Below the pieces are notes generated by a model. The model made no database searches, had not been told where the DNA came from, and was given only the letters and a program-made list of their open reading frames with translations. Positions 1 to 7,857 of a stretch of DNA of 50,657 nt are shown in pieces. Source of the DNA: a bacterium (GTDB lineage: Bacteria > Myxococcota_A > UBA9160 > SZUA-336); contig JAAELY010000318.1 in the NCBI GenBank assembly GCA_024226335.1, forward strand, positions 1 through 50,657, read 5' to 3'. The translations under genes were made by a program, and so were the position numbers. Each line of letters begins with the position of its first letter. Positions within the stretch are counted from its first letter, which is position 1.

Positions 1-2
1 CC

Positions 3-1220
3 AAGGACGCGCGTTCGATGACTCTGCGCACGCATTCGCAGACGTCGGGGGCGAGCCTCACGGAACAGGACCCCTACAACAACGTAGTGCGCACGACGAT
101 CGAGGCGATGGCCGCCGTGCTGGGTGGGACCCAGTCACTGCACACCAACGGTTTCGATGAAGCCGTCACCTTGCCCACGCCATTCTCTGCGCGCATCGCG
201 CGCAACACGCAGTTGATTCTGGCGGAGGAGACCGGCATTACGAAGGTGATCGATCCTCTGGCCGGTTCCTACTACGTCGAGAGTCTGACGCATGCGATCG
301 CCGCCGAGGCGCAGGAACTGATCGACGAGATCGAGGAATTGGGCGGCATGACCAGGGCGATCGAAGCGGGCATGCCCAAGATGCGCATCGAGGAAGCGGC
401 GACACGCCGCCAGGCTCGCGTCGACCGCGGTGAAGACACGGTGGTTGGGGTCAACAAGTACCAGATCGACCAGCAAACCGAGGTCGAACTCCTGGACATC
501 GACAATCGCGAAGTGCGAGAGCGCCAGATCGAGCGTCTCGAGCGGATTCGCGCGACACGAGACGAAGCGCGTTACAGCGAAACCATGCGCGCGCTGGAGA
601 AGGGAGCGGCCGGCGAGGACCAGAACGTACTGGCGCTCGCGGTCGAAGCCGCGCGCGCTCGCGCGACGCTGGGTGAGATTTCCGAGGCTCTGGAACGGGT
701 GTACGGGCGCTTCCGCGCTCAGATCCGTAGTGTTTCAGGTGTGTACGCATCGGCTTATCGAGGGGACGCGGATTTCGACAAACTCCAGAAGGAGATTGGC
801 GAGTTTGCAGATGCAGAGGGCCGTAGGCCCCGCATCCTGGTGGCGAAACTCGGCCAGGACGGACACGATCGGGGCGCGAAGGTCATCGCGACGGCCTTCG
901 CCGACCTGGGCTTCGACGTCGATGTGGGGCCGTTGTTCCAGACACCAGAAGAAGTCGCTCGCCAGGCGATCGAGAATGACGTGCACGTGGTCGGTGTTTC
1001 GACCCAGGCCGCCGGTCACAAAACCCTGGTCCCCGAGTTGATCCGCGAACTGAAGGCGCAAGACGGCGGCGATATCGTCGTGGTGTGCGGTGGTGTGATC
1101 CCGAAGCAGGACTACGAATTCCTCCGGGAAGCGGGCGTCGCAGAAGTGTTCGGTCCGGGCACGGCGATTCCCGGCGCGGCGCGGGACGTACTGCAGGCCG
1201 TCCGAGACCGGCACTCATGA
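3..1220 (+). CDS. Methylmalonyl-CoA mutase, C-terminal part (5' end outside window)
   Basis: This is the 3' portion of a B12-dependent acyl-CoA mutase, which interconverts methylmalonyl-CoA and succinyl-CoA. The reading frame is open at the window edge, so the first ATG at 18 is internal; 405 residues are visible. The first half is the end of the substrate-binding barrel ([25 protein letters not shown]). The last 130 residues are the cobalamin-binding domain, with D286-x-H288-x-x-G291 (visible numbering) supplying the lower axial histidine. Similarity to human MUT continues to the C-terminus, so this is a single-chain type. One oddity: the tryptophan after HSQTSG in human MUT is alanine here, which could mean altered substrate range. 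The stop overlaps the meaB start by 4 nt (ATGA), so the two are translationally coupled. The family is certain; exact substrate is less so. Confidence 0.93.
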   Translation, partial: KDARSMTLRTHSQTSGASLTEQDPYNNVVRTTIEAMAAVLGGTQSLHTNGFDEAVTLPTPFSARIARNTQLILAEETGITKVIDPLAGSYYVESLTHAIAAEAQELIDEIEELGGMTRAIEAGMPKMRIEEAATRRQARVDRGEDTVVGVNKYQIDQQTEVELLDIDNREVRERQIERLERIRATRDEARYSETMRALEKGAAGEDQNVLALAVEAARARATLGEISEALERVYGRFRAQIRSVSGVYASAYRGDADFDKLQKEIGEFADAEGRRPRILVAKLGQDGHDRGAKVIATAFADLGFDVDVGPLFQTPEEVARQAIENDVHVVGVSTQAAGHKTLVPELIRELKAQDGGDIVVVCGGVIPKQDYEFLREAGVAEVFGPGTAIPGAARDVLQAVRDRHS

Positions 1221-2218
1221 GCCGGGGCCTGCTGGGCCCACGTGAATATGTAGAGGGCGTGCGCGCCGGGGACCGGCGCACGGTCGCGCGTTGCATCACA
1301 TTGCTCGAGAGCAAGCGCGCAGATCACCGCGAGTTGGGGCAGGACGTACTGGACGCGCTCGTGCCGCATACCGGTCAAGCGCTGCGCCTGGGCATCACGG
1401 GAGCGCCCGGCGTCGGAAAGAGTTCCCTGATCGAGACTCTGGGACTCGAACTGGTGAGTCGCGGACTCACGCTCGCCGTTCTGGCCATTGATCCCTCGAG
1501 CCCCGTAAGCGGCGGTAGCATCCTGGGAGACAAGACGCGCATGGAGCGCCTCTCGCGGGAGCCCGCAGCTTTCATCCGACCCACGCCATCGGGAGGTACA
1601 CTGGGAGGCGTCGCCCACCGTACACGCGAGGCCATGTTGGTCTGCGAAGCTGCCGGTTTTGATGTGGTGATCGTCGAGACCGTCGGTGTGGGGCAGTCCG
1701 AGGTCGAAGTGCGCTCCATGGTCGATCTGTTTGCCGTTCTGCTCCAGCCGGGAGCCGGTGACGAGCTTCAGGGCATCAAGAAGGGCGTGCTGGAACTCGC
1801 CGATGTTCTCGTCGTGAACAAGGCCGACGGCGAGCAGAAACTCGCCGCCGAGCGCACCCGGGCGGATCACGAGCAAGCCGTCTCGCTCTTGCACTCGCTA
1901 TCGGAAAACTGGGTCACGCGAGTGCTCCTGGTGAGCGCTTTGACGGGTGATGGCATCAATGAGTTCTGGAAGATCGTCGAGGAGCACCGGGCGGTCCTGT
2001 CGCAATCTGGCGAACTCGAGCAAAGGCGTCGCACACAGGCCCGATCCTGGCTCTGGCGTCTGCTCGAGGAGGGATTGCATGCCGAGTTCCGCGGCAACCC
2101 GCAGGTGGCAAGTCGTCTGCCCGAGATCGAGCGTCAGGTTGAAACGCGCGAACTCACGCCTCCGCGGGCAGCTCGATTGCTGCTCGACGGATTCGTGTCG
2201 GGTACAGCGTCTAGCTGA
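1217..2218 (+). CDS. meaB: Methylmalonyl-CoA mutase-associated GTPase MeaB
   Basis: This is a G3E-family P-loop GTPase that guards and reloads the B12-dependent mutase encoded just upstream. The 333-residue product starts at ATG 1217, inside the mutase stop. An upstream in-frame start at 1085 would add residues unlike the family and lie wholly within the mutase gene. Visible motifs are the Walker [21 protein letters not shown] with the metal-binding region, [13 protein letters not shown] (switch region of the ArgK/MeaB group) and NKAD for guanine recognition. The length is normal for MeaB. Its adjacency to the mutase is the usual arrangement and supports methylmalonyl-CoA mutase, rather than another acyl-CoA mutase, as the partner. 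Confidence 0.95.
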   Translation: MSRGLLGPREYVEGVRAGDRRTVARCITLLESKRADHRELGQDVLDALVPHTGQALRLGITGAPGVGKSSLIETLGLELVSRGLTLAVLAIDPSSPVSGGSILGDKTRMERLSREPAAFIRPTPSGGTLGGVAHRTREAMLVCEAAGFDVVIVETVGVGQSEVEVRSMVDLFAVLLQPGAGDELQGIKKGVLELADVLVVNKADGEQKLAAERTRADHEQAVSLLHSLSENWVTRVLLVSALTGDGINEFWKIVEEHRAVLSQSGELEQRRRTQARSWLWRLLEEGLHAEFRGNPQVASRLPEIERQVETRELTPPRAARLLLDGFVSGTASS

Positions 2219-2346
2219 ATTCGCAGCGAGTTTCCGAACAAGTATCGGAATGCTTTTCGAAATGCCTCTTGAAACGCGCTCGGCCTGCTCAATCCGCTGC
2301 CTGGGTCCGCCGATACGATCGATGGTTTATCCCTGGTACGGGTGAG

Positions 2347-3024
2347 ATGTCTCAGCTTAACCTCGACACGCGCGAGATCACACTCAAGATTGTGTACTAC
2401 GGCCCCGCGCTGTCGGGGAAGACCACAAATTTGCGCATGATTCACAAGAAGCTCATGGAGCATGCGCGCGGCGAGATGGTCACGCTGGACACACAGGACG
2501 ATCGCACGCTCTACTTCGACTTCCTGCCCGTAGAGCTGGGTGGCGATGGTGACTACAAGATCAAGCTGAAGATGTTCACGGTCCCCGGGCAGGTGTTGCA
2601 TCGCTCGACCCGCCGCGTGGTTCTGGCGGGTGTGGACGCAGTTGCCTTCATCGCCGATTCGCAGCGTTCTTCGGCTGCGGCCAATGCCTATTCGTACCGG
2701 GACCTGGAGTCGAACCTGCGCGCCAATGGTCTGGACGTGAACACGATCCCACTCGTCGTACAGTTCAACAAGCGCGATCTGGACGACATCAAGACTCTCG
2801 AAGAAGTCCGCCAGGCCTGGGATGGCACGGGCATTCCGACTGTCCCGGCCGTTGCCGCAAAGGGGGAGGGCGTGATCGAGACCTGCGAAGCGCTGCTCGT
2901 GCGTCTGTACCGCCACCTCGACAAGATCCACTCGTTCGGCAAGAAGTTCGGCATCAGCGAAGCCGAATTCCTCCACGGAGTGCTAAAGCACTTCGAAGAG
3001 CCCAAGCAAGAGACGAATTCCTAG
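2347..3024 (+). CDS. MglA-like small Ras-family GTPase
   Basis: This is a small GTPase of the MglA family; in Myxococcus MglA sets cell polarity and drives gliding and type IV pilus motility. The start at ATG 2347 gives 225 residues, preceded by the purine-rich gggtgag. An earlier in-frame start at 2269 lacks family similarity. Visible motifs: P-loop GPALSGKTT (residues 19-27), the G3 variant TVPGQ in place of DxxGQ, which is typical of MglA, and NKRD for guanine binding. The C-terminus ends in an acidic, Lys-rich tail. No mglB (roadblock GAP) gene lies next to it, so its GAP must be elsewhere. It follows meaB by 128 bases, which contain no feature I can name. Confidence 0.9.
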   Translation: MSQLNLDTREITLKIVYYGPALSGKTTNLRMIHKKLMEHARGEMVTLDTQDDRTLYFDFLPVELGGDGDYKIKLKMFTVPGQVLHRSTRRVVLAGVDAVAFIADSQRSSAAANAYSYRDLESNLRANGLDVNTIPLVVQFNKRDLDDIKTLEEVRQAWDGTGIPTVPAVAAKGEGVIETCEALLVRLYRHLDKIHSFGKKFGISEAEFLHGVLKHFEEPKQETNS

Positions 3025-3057
3025 CGGGCTCGCTCTGCGCCGAGACCCGGCCTTGGA

Positions 3058-3459
3058 TCAGAGAAAAGTTCCGGAACAGGCCACCAGGAGCTGATGGGCC
3101 AATCCAGCCGTTCGGTGAACGCCAAACTCGGCGACTTCCGGCGCGGTCGCGATCTTCACGAAGGCTTCCTTCGACGGGTACTGCATGACCGCGACGCTAT
3201 CCCACTCGAGATCCCCATCTCCGATCATCAAGTGTCGTGCAGCGCCGCCGTACAGAAACTTCCCACCGTGCGAGGCGACGAACGGCATCATCTTCTCGCC
3301 GTACAATGCGTAGGCTTCCTGGCCGGTCAGATTGGTTTCCCGACCGTCTTCGTACTCCGCCCGCTCCTTGAAGATGAGCAGATTGAGCATGTCGACCGGT
3401 CCCTCGAAGTCCGATTTGAGCAACGCCTGGATCTGTTCGGGTCGCGGATAAATGGGCAT
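3058..3459 (-). CDS. DUF1330-like small protein
   Basis: The 133-residue product resembles the DUF1330 family of dimeric ferredoxin-like alpha/beta-barrel proteins, whose function is unknown. Family-like features are the N-terminal MLNLLIFK strand, the central YGEKMMPFVASHGGK helix and strand, and WDSVAVMQYPSKEAF near the C-terminus. It lies 15 nt downstream of the SDR gene on the same strand and is probably co-transcribed with it. Such small proteins often accompany dehydrogenases and acyl-CoA enzymes in environmental Proteobacteria. The pairing suggests a role around the SDR substrate, but nothing in the sequence specifies it. It converges on the mglA-like gene with 33 bases between the two stops. 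Confidence 0.75.
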   Translation of the reverse strand: MPIYPRPEQIQALLKSDFEGPVDMLNLLIFKERAEYEDGRETNLTGQEAYALYGEKMMPFVASHGGKFLYGGAARHLMIGDGDLEWDSVAVMQYPSKEAFVKIATAPEVAEFGVHRTAGLAHQLLVACSGTFL

Positions 3460-3474
3460 GGGCTCGCTTTCTGA

Positions 3475-4302
3475 CTACTTGCGGGTGAGCAGGTTTGCGG
3501 GGTGCAGGTCCTTGGGAAACATACTGCCCTGCCAGCGCTGCATGCCGCCGATCCAGCGATCCACGTCGGCGCCCTTGCGCTTCACGTATTCGCGGACTTC
3601 GGGATGAGGCAGTACGTGGAAACGCTCTTCTCGCAACGCGTCAACGACGACCTGGGCGACGTCCACGGGTTGTAGTACGCCATCCCCAGCGGCGACTCCG
3701 CCGCCTGCGCCCTTCATCTTGTCGGCGTCTGGACTGTTGGAGCCGATGTTCGTCTCTACCGCTTGCGGGCAGAGCACCGACACCTTGATGCCCTGATGTC
3801 CGTGTGTGATTGCGATCCATTCAGCCAGCGCGACTGCGGCGTGTTTGGTGACCGCGTAGTGCAGGGACCCGAACTGGGAGAGCAGGCCCGCTGCGGAAGC
3901 CGTGTTGAGCAGGTAGCCGCCACCGCGCTCTACCATTCCAGGGATGACGGCTCGCGCCGCGTACAGATGCGCCAGCACGTGGACTGCCCACATGCGTTGC
4001 AGGTCTTCCACCGGAGCTTCGAGCCCACCGATCGTGACGAAGCCGGCGTTGGAGACGAACAGGTCGATGGGACCCTGGTTGCTCTCGGTCTGCTCGACCA
4101 GCTCGCGGATCGCGCGCTCATCGGATACGTCGATGCCGAACGCCGTTCCGCCGACTTCCTTGGCGACGGCCTGTGCTCCGGCTTCGTCCCGGTCGGCGAC
4201 CACGATGTGTCGGGCTCCGTCGGCGTGAAAACGCTCCGCGAGGCCGCGTCCGATTCCGCTGGCTCCTCCGGTGATGACTGCAATGCGGTCCCTGATTTCC
4301 AT
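3475..4302 (-). CDS. Short-chain dehydrogenase/reductase (SDR)
   Basis: This is a classical NAD(P)-dependent SDR oxidoreductase of 275 residues. It has the Rossmann motif TGGASGIG near residue 11, SNAG in the middle, and the catalytic Ser with YAVTK (Tyr-x-x-x-Lys). An acidic residue follows the second beta strand (VVADRD), which usually favours NAD(H). The start at 4302 has a good ribosome site (AGGAG about 8 nt upstream). Longer in-frame versions run into the divergent carboxylase gene and through its promoter, so they are rejected. The substrate cannot be read from sequence; the fatty-acyl neighbourhood suggests an alcohol or hydroxyacyl compound. The C-terminal WIGGMQRWQ segment recurs in SDRs of this kind. 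Confidence 0.9.
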   Translation of the reverse strand: MEIRDRIAVITGGASGIGRGLAERFHADGARHIVVADRDEAGAQAVAKEVGGTAFGIDVSDERAIRELVEQTESNQGPIDLFVSNAGFVTIGGLEAPVEDLQRMWAVHVLAHLYAARAVIPGMVERGGGYLLNTASAAGLLSQFGSLHYAVTKHAAVALAEWIAITHGHQGIKVSVLCPQAVETNIGSNSPDADKMKGAGGGVAAGDGVLQPVDVAQVVVDALREERFHVLPHPEVREYVKRKGADVDRWIGGMQRWQGSMFPKDLHPANLLTRK

Positions 4303-4333
4303 CTTCGCTCTCCTGATCTGGCGTTCCCCCCTT

Positions 4334-4361
4334 TTTATATTCATGTCACTTACGATGTCAA
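4334..4361 (-). promoter_or_regulatory. Sigma-70-type promoter for the SDR gene, with TGACAT direct repeats
   Basis: On the minus strand a perfect -35 TTGACA (4361-4356) and a -10 TATAAA (4339-4334) are separated by 16 nt. The transcript would start near 4327, about 25 nt before the SDR ATG. The -35 lies within two direct copies of TGACAT spaced by 6 nt, which could be a regulator site. The region is shared with the divergent carboxylase gene. Confidence 0.7.
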
Positions 4362-4406
4362 AACCGGAAGCCGTCGGGCCTCTGGAAATCGAGGAGATGC
4401 GAAGGG

Positions 4407-7400
4407 ATGGATCTGAAGAAGTTGCTGGTCGCGAATCGCGGCGAGGTGGCGATTCGCGTGGCTCGGGCGGCGGCGGAGCTGGGGATCGAGAGTGTGGCGA
4501 TCCACAGCGAAGACGACGCCGACTCCCTGCACACGCGGATTGCGGATCGCGCCGTCGCACTCCAGGGGCGCGGTGCGCGCGCCTATCTGAGTGTGGAGGG
4601 AGTGGTTGCGGCGGCGCTCGAAAACGACTGCGACGCGCTGCATCCGGGCTACGGTTTTCTGAGCGAGAACGCCGAACTCGCCCGCGCCTGTGAGGCCGCG
4701 GGAATCGCCTTCGTGGGGCCCACGGCCGGGCAACTGGAACTCTTCGGAGACAAGCTGGCCGCCCGGGCGCTCGCCCAGGAGCTCGATGTGCCGTTGATCG
4801 CGGCCACCGGGCATGCCACCAGCCTGGACGAGGCGCGAGCTTTCCTGGATGAGCACGGTGCGGTGATGATCAAGGCCGTTGCGGGGGGGGGCGGTCGAGG
4901 CATGCGCCCGGTGCGCGCGGGGGATGACCTGAATGCGGCCTACGAACGCTGCCAGGGAGAGGCGCGTGCGGCCTTCGGAAATTCCGACGTCTATGTCGAA
5001 CGCCTGATCGAACGAGCCCGACACATCGAGATCCAGATCATTGGCGACGGTTCGCAGGTCAGTCAACTGGGCGAGCGCGAGTGCACGCTCCAGCGCCAGA
5101 ACCAGAAACTGGTCGAGATCGCACCGAGCCCGACGCTCGCGGACGAAATCCGCGAGCGGCTGGCGAGCGCGGCGTTGCGCATGGCCCGGCACGCCAACTA
5201 TCTCAGCCTGGGCACGTTCGAATTCCTGGTCGATGCCGATGATTCGGCGGTCACCGCGTTCATCGAGACGAATGCCCGCCTGCAGGTGGAGCACACCGTC
5301 ACCGAGGAAGTCATGGGGCTGGACCTGGTGCAGAGTCAACTGCGCATTGCCTGCGGAGCCGGACTCGCCGAACTCGGGCTGGCGCAGGATCAGCTTTCCC
5401 CGCCCCGCGGTTACGCAATTCAGTGCCGCATCAATACGGAGACCATGAGCCCGGAAGGTCGGGCGCGTCCGAGTTCGGGAACTCTGCTCGCGTTCGAAGC
5501 GCCGAGCGGGCCGGGCGTCCGGAGCGATTCCTGCGGTTTCGTCGGCTACACCACGAATCCCAGCTTCGATTCCCTGCTCGCCAAGCTGATCGCTCACTCG
5601 CCTTCGGGCAGCTATGCCGATGTGATTCGACGCATGCGCCGCGCCCTGGCCGAGTTCCGCATCGATGGTGTGCCGACGAACCTCGGCTATCTGAAAGCGC
5701 TGCTCGAACGCTCGGAGATTGAGACGAATCAGGTCACGACGCGCTACATCGAGGAACACGCTTCCGAACTCGCGAAAACCGTCACCGAACACGAGCAGAG
5801 GCTTTCCGCTGGCACTGCGCAGACCGCCCCGGCGCCCGGCTTCGCGGGCGTCAAGGTCGGCAGCGACCCGCTGGCCGTGCTGCGCTACGGCTCGGTCGAC
5901 GGCGAAACGGCGCCGGAATCTTCGGCGCCACAGGTTACCGCCGCGCCGACTCCGGTAGTTTCGCCGATCGCGGGCCCTGAAGGCAGTCTTGCGGTCTCGG
6001 CTCCGCTTCAGGGAACGATTGTCTCGGTCGACGTCGCCGAAGGCGATGCGATTGCGGCCGGCCAAGCCCTGCTGGTGATGGAAGCCATGAAGATGGAGCA
6101 CGTCGTGAGCGCGAACTGCGACGGCCTCGTGCGTCGGATCGACGTGCGGGAGGGCGATGCGGTCTTCGAAGGCCATCCCCTGATCTTTGTCGAGGAAGCC
6201 GAAGTCGACGTCGATCGTGCGCAAGCCGTGGGGCGGGTCGACATCGACGCGATTCGCGAGGACCTTCAGGAGGTCATCGATCGCCACGCCGTCGGCTACG
6301 ACGAGAACAAACCCGAAGCCGTGGCCAAGCGTCACGGTCGCGGGAATCGCACCGCGCGCGAGAACCTGGCGCAACTGGTCGATGAAGGCAGCTTCGTCGA
6401 GTACGGCCCCCTGATGGTTGCGGCGCAACGCAAGCGTCGCTCCCTCGAAGACCTGATCGCCAATACACAGGGCGATGGCATGGTCGCGGGAATCGGCAGT
6501 GTCAACGGCTCGCTGTTTGGCGACGAGGCCAGTCAGGCGGTCGTCATGTCTTATGACTACATGGTCCTGGCCGGAACCCAGGGCGCGCAGAACCACCGCA
6601 AGAAGGACCGCTTGTTCGAGGTCGCAGAGAACAATCGCCTGCCCCTGGTCCTGTTTGCCGAGGGCGGCGGAGGACGCCCCGGCGACACCGATGGAATCGG
6701 CGGTTCGGGCCTGGACTGCTGGGCCTTCTACTACATCGCCCGGCTGAGTGGGCTCGTGCCCCTGGTCGGCATCACAAACGGTCGCTGTTTTGCCGGAAAT
6801 GCCGTCTTGCTGGGATGTTGTGACGTCATCATCGCGACCCGAGGATCGAACATCGGCGTTGGCGGGCCGGCAATGATCGAAGGCGGTGGCCTCGGGGTCT
6901 TCCGGCCCGAAGACGTCGGTCCGGTCGACGTCCAGTACCCCAACGGCGTGATCGACATCCTGGTCGAGGACGAAGAGGAAGCCGTCGAAGTCGCCAAGAA
7001 GTATCTGTCCTACTTCCAGGGTCCGCTCGACGACTGGCAGGCGCACGATCCGCGCGAACTGCGTCATTTGATTCCCGAGAACCGGCTGCGCATCTACGAT
7101 GTGCGCCAGGTGATCGAGAAGTTATGCGACGTCGACTCGGTGCTGGAGATCCGCGCCGGCTGGGGCGATGGACTGGTGACCGCTCTTGCGCGCATTGAAG
7201 GTCGGCCGATCGGCGTGATTGCGAATAATCCGCATCACCTCGCGGGGGCCATCGACGCGGACGCCGGGGACAAGGGCGCTCGCTTCATGCAGTTATGCGA
7301 TGCGCACGATATTCCGCTGCTTTTCCTGTGCGACACGCCCGGGATCATGGTCGGACCCCAGGCCGAAATCGATGCGACGGTTCGCCATGCCTCGCGCATG

Positions 7401-7808
7401 TTCGTGACTGCGGCGAGCATGGATATTCCCCATATGACGATCGTCCTGCGCAAAGGCTACGGCCTGGGCGCTCAGGCCATGGCGGGCGGCGGTTTCCGGG
7501 TGCCCTTGTTCACGGTCGCCTGGCCGACCGGCGAGTTTGGTGGCATGGGTCTCGAGGGCTTCGTGAAGCTGGGCTTCCGCAAGGAACTCGAAGCCATCGA
7601 AGATCCGCAGGAACGCATCGCCCTGTACGAGAAGATGGTGGCCCGACTCTACGAGAACGGAAAGGCGGTCAGTACCGCGACCTTCTTCGAGATCGACGAC
7701 GTGATCGATCCCGCCGCGAGCAGGGAGTGGATCACGATGGCGCTGCTCGCGGCCCCAAAACCGCCGCCGCGAACTGGCAAGAAGCGACCGATGATCGACA
7801 CCTGGTAG
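4407..7808 (+). CDS. Single-chain biotin-dependent acyl-CoA carboxylase (BC-BCCP-CT fusion)
   Basis: One 1133-residue polypeptide carries all the parts of a biotin-dependent carboxylase. Residues 1-450 are biotin carboxylase (LVANRGE, ATP-grasp glycine loop near 160, ETNARLQVEHTVTE). Residues about 535-600 are the biotin carrier domain with the acceptor lysine K562 in EAMKMEH. Residues about 620-1133 are both lobes of the carboxyltransferase (AEGGGGRPGDTDG, FAGNAVLLGC, CDTPGIMVGP). It carboxylates an acyl-CoA using bicarbonate and ATP. The layout and length match the single-chain long-chain acyl-CoA carboxylase type described from mycobacteria; the usual propionyl-CoA carboxylase has separate alpha and beta chains. 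The nearby mutase makes propionyl-CoA a likely substrate, but acetyl- or longer acyl-CoA cannot be excluded. ATG 4407 is preceded by GAGGAG. Confidence 0.93.
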   Translation: MDLKKLLVANRGEVAIRVARAAAELGIESVAIHSEDDADSLHTRIADRAVALQGRGARAYLSVEGVVAAALENDCDALHPGYGFLSENAELARACEAAGIAFVGPTAGQLELFGDKLAARALAQELDVPLIAATGHATSLDEARAFLDEHGAVMIKAVAGGGGRGMRPVRAGDDLNAAYERCQGEARAAFGNSDVYVERLIERARHIEIQIIGDGSQVSQLGERECTLQRQNQKLVEIAPSPTLADEIRERLASAALRMARHANYLSLGTFEFLVDADDSAVTAFIETNARLQVEHTVTEEVMGLDLVQSQLRIACGAGLAELGLAQDQLSPPRGYAIQCRINTETMSPEGRARPSSGTLLAFEAPSGPGVRSDSCGFVGYTTNPSFDSLLAKLIAHSPSGSYADVIRRMRRALAEFRIDGVPTNLGYLKALLERSEIETNQVTTRYIEEHASELAKTVTEHEQRLSAGTAQTAPAPGFAGVKVGSDPLAVLRYGSVDGETAPESSAPQVTAAPTPVVSPIAGPEGSLAVSAPLQGTIVSVDVAEGDAIAAGQALLVMEAMKMEHVVSANCDGLVRRIDVREGDAVFEGHPLIFVEEAEVDVDRAQAVGRVDIDAIREDLQEVIDRHAVGYDENKPEAVAKRHGRGNRTARENLAQLVDEGSFVEYGPLMVAAQRKRRSLEDLIANTQGDGMVAGIGSVNGSLFGDEASQAVVMSYDYMVLAGTQGAQNHRKKDRLFEVAENNRLPLVLFAEGGGGRPGDTDGIGGSGLDCWAFYYIARLSGLVPLVGITNGRCFAGNAVLLGCCDVIIATRGSNIGVGGPAMIEGGGLGVFRPEDVGPVDVQYPNGVIDILVEDEEEAVEVAKKYLSYFQGPLDDWQAHDPRELRHLIPENRLRIYDVRQVIEKLCDVDSVLEIRAGWGDGLVTALARIEGRPIGVIANNPHHLAGAIDADAGDKGARFMQLCDAHDIPLLFLCDTPGIMVGPQAEIDATVRHASRMFVTAASMDIPHMTIVLRKGYGLGAQAMAGGGFRVPLFTVAWPTGEFGGMGLEGFVKLGFRKELEAIEDPQERIALYEKMVARLYENGKAVSTATFFEIDDVIDPAASREWITMALLAAPKPPPRTGKKRPMIDTW

Positions 7809-7857
7809 GGGCCGGTAGGGACCCGGGCTCACGCTCCCGCTTGACTCGCGGTACCCT

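Noticed and set aside
4350-7067. A 905-residue open frame on the minus strand opposite the carboxylase
   Set aside because: Low-complexity, Arg/Asp/Val-rich translation with no family features; it mirrors the high GC third-position bias of the real gene.
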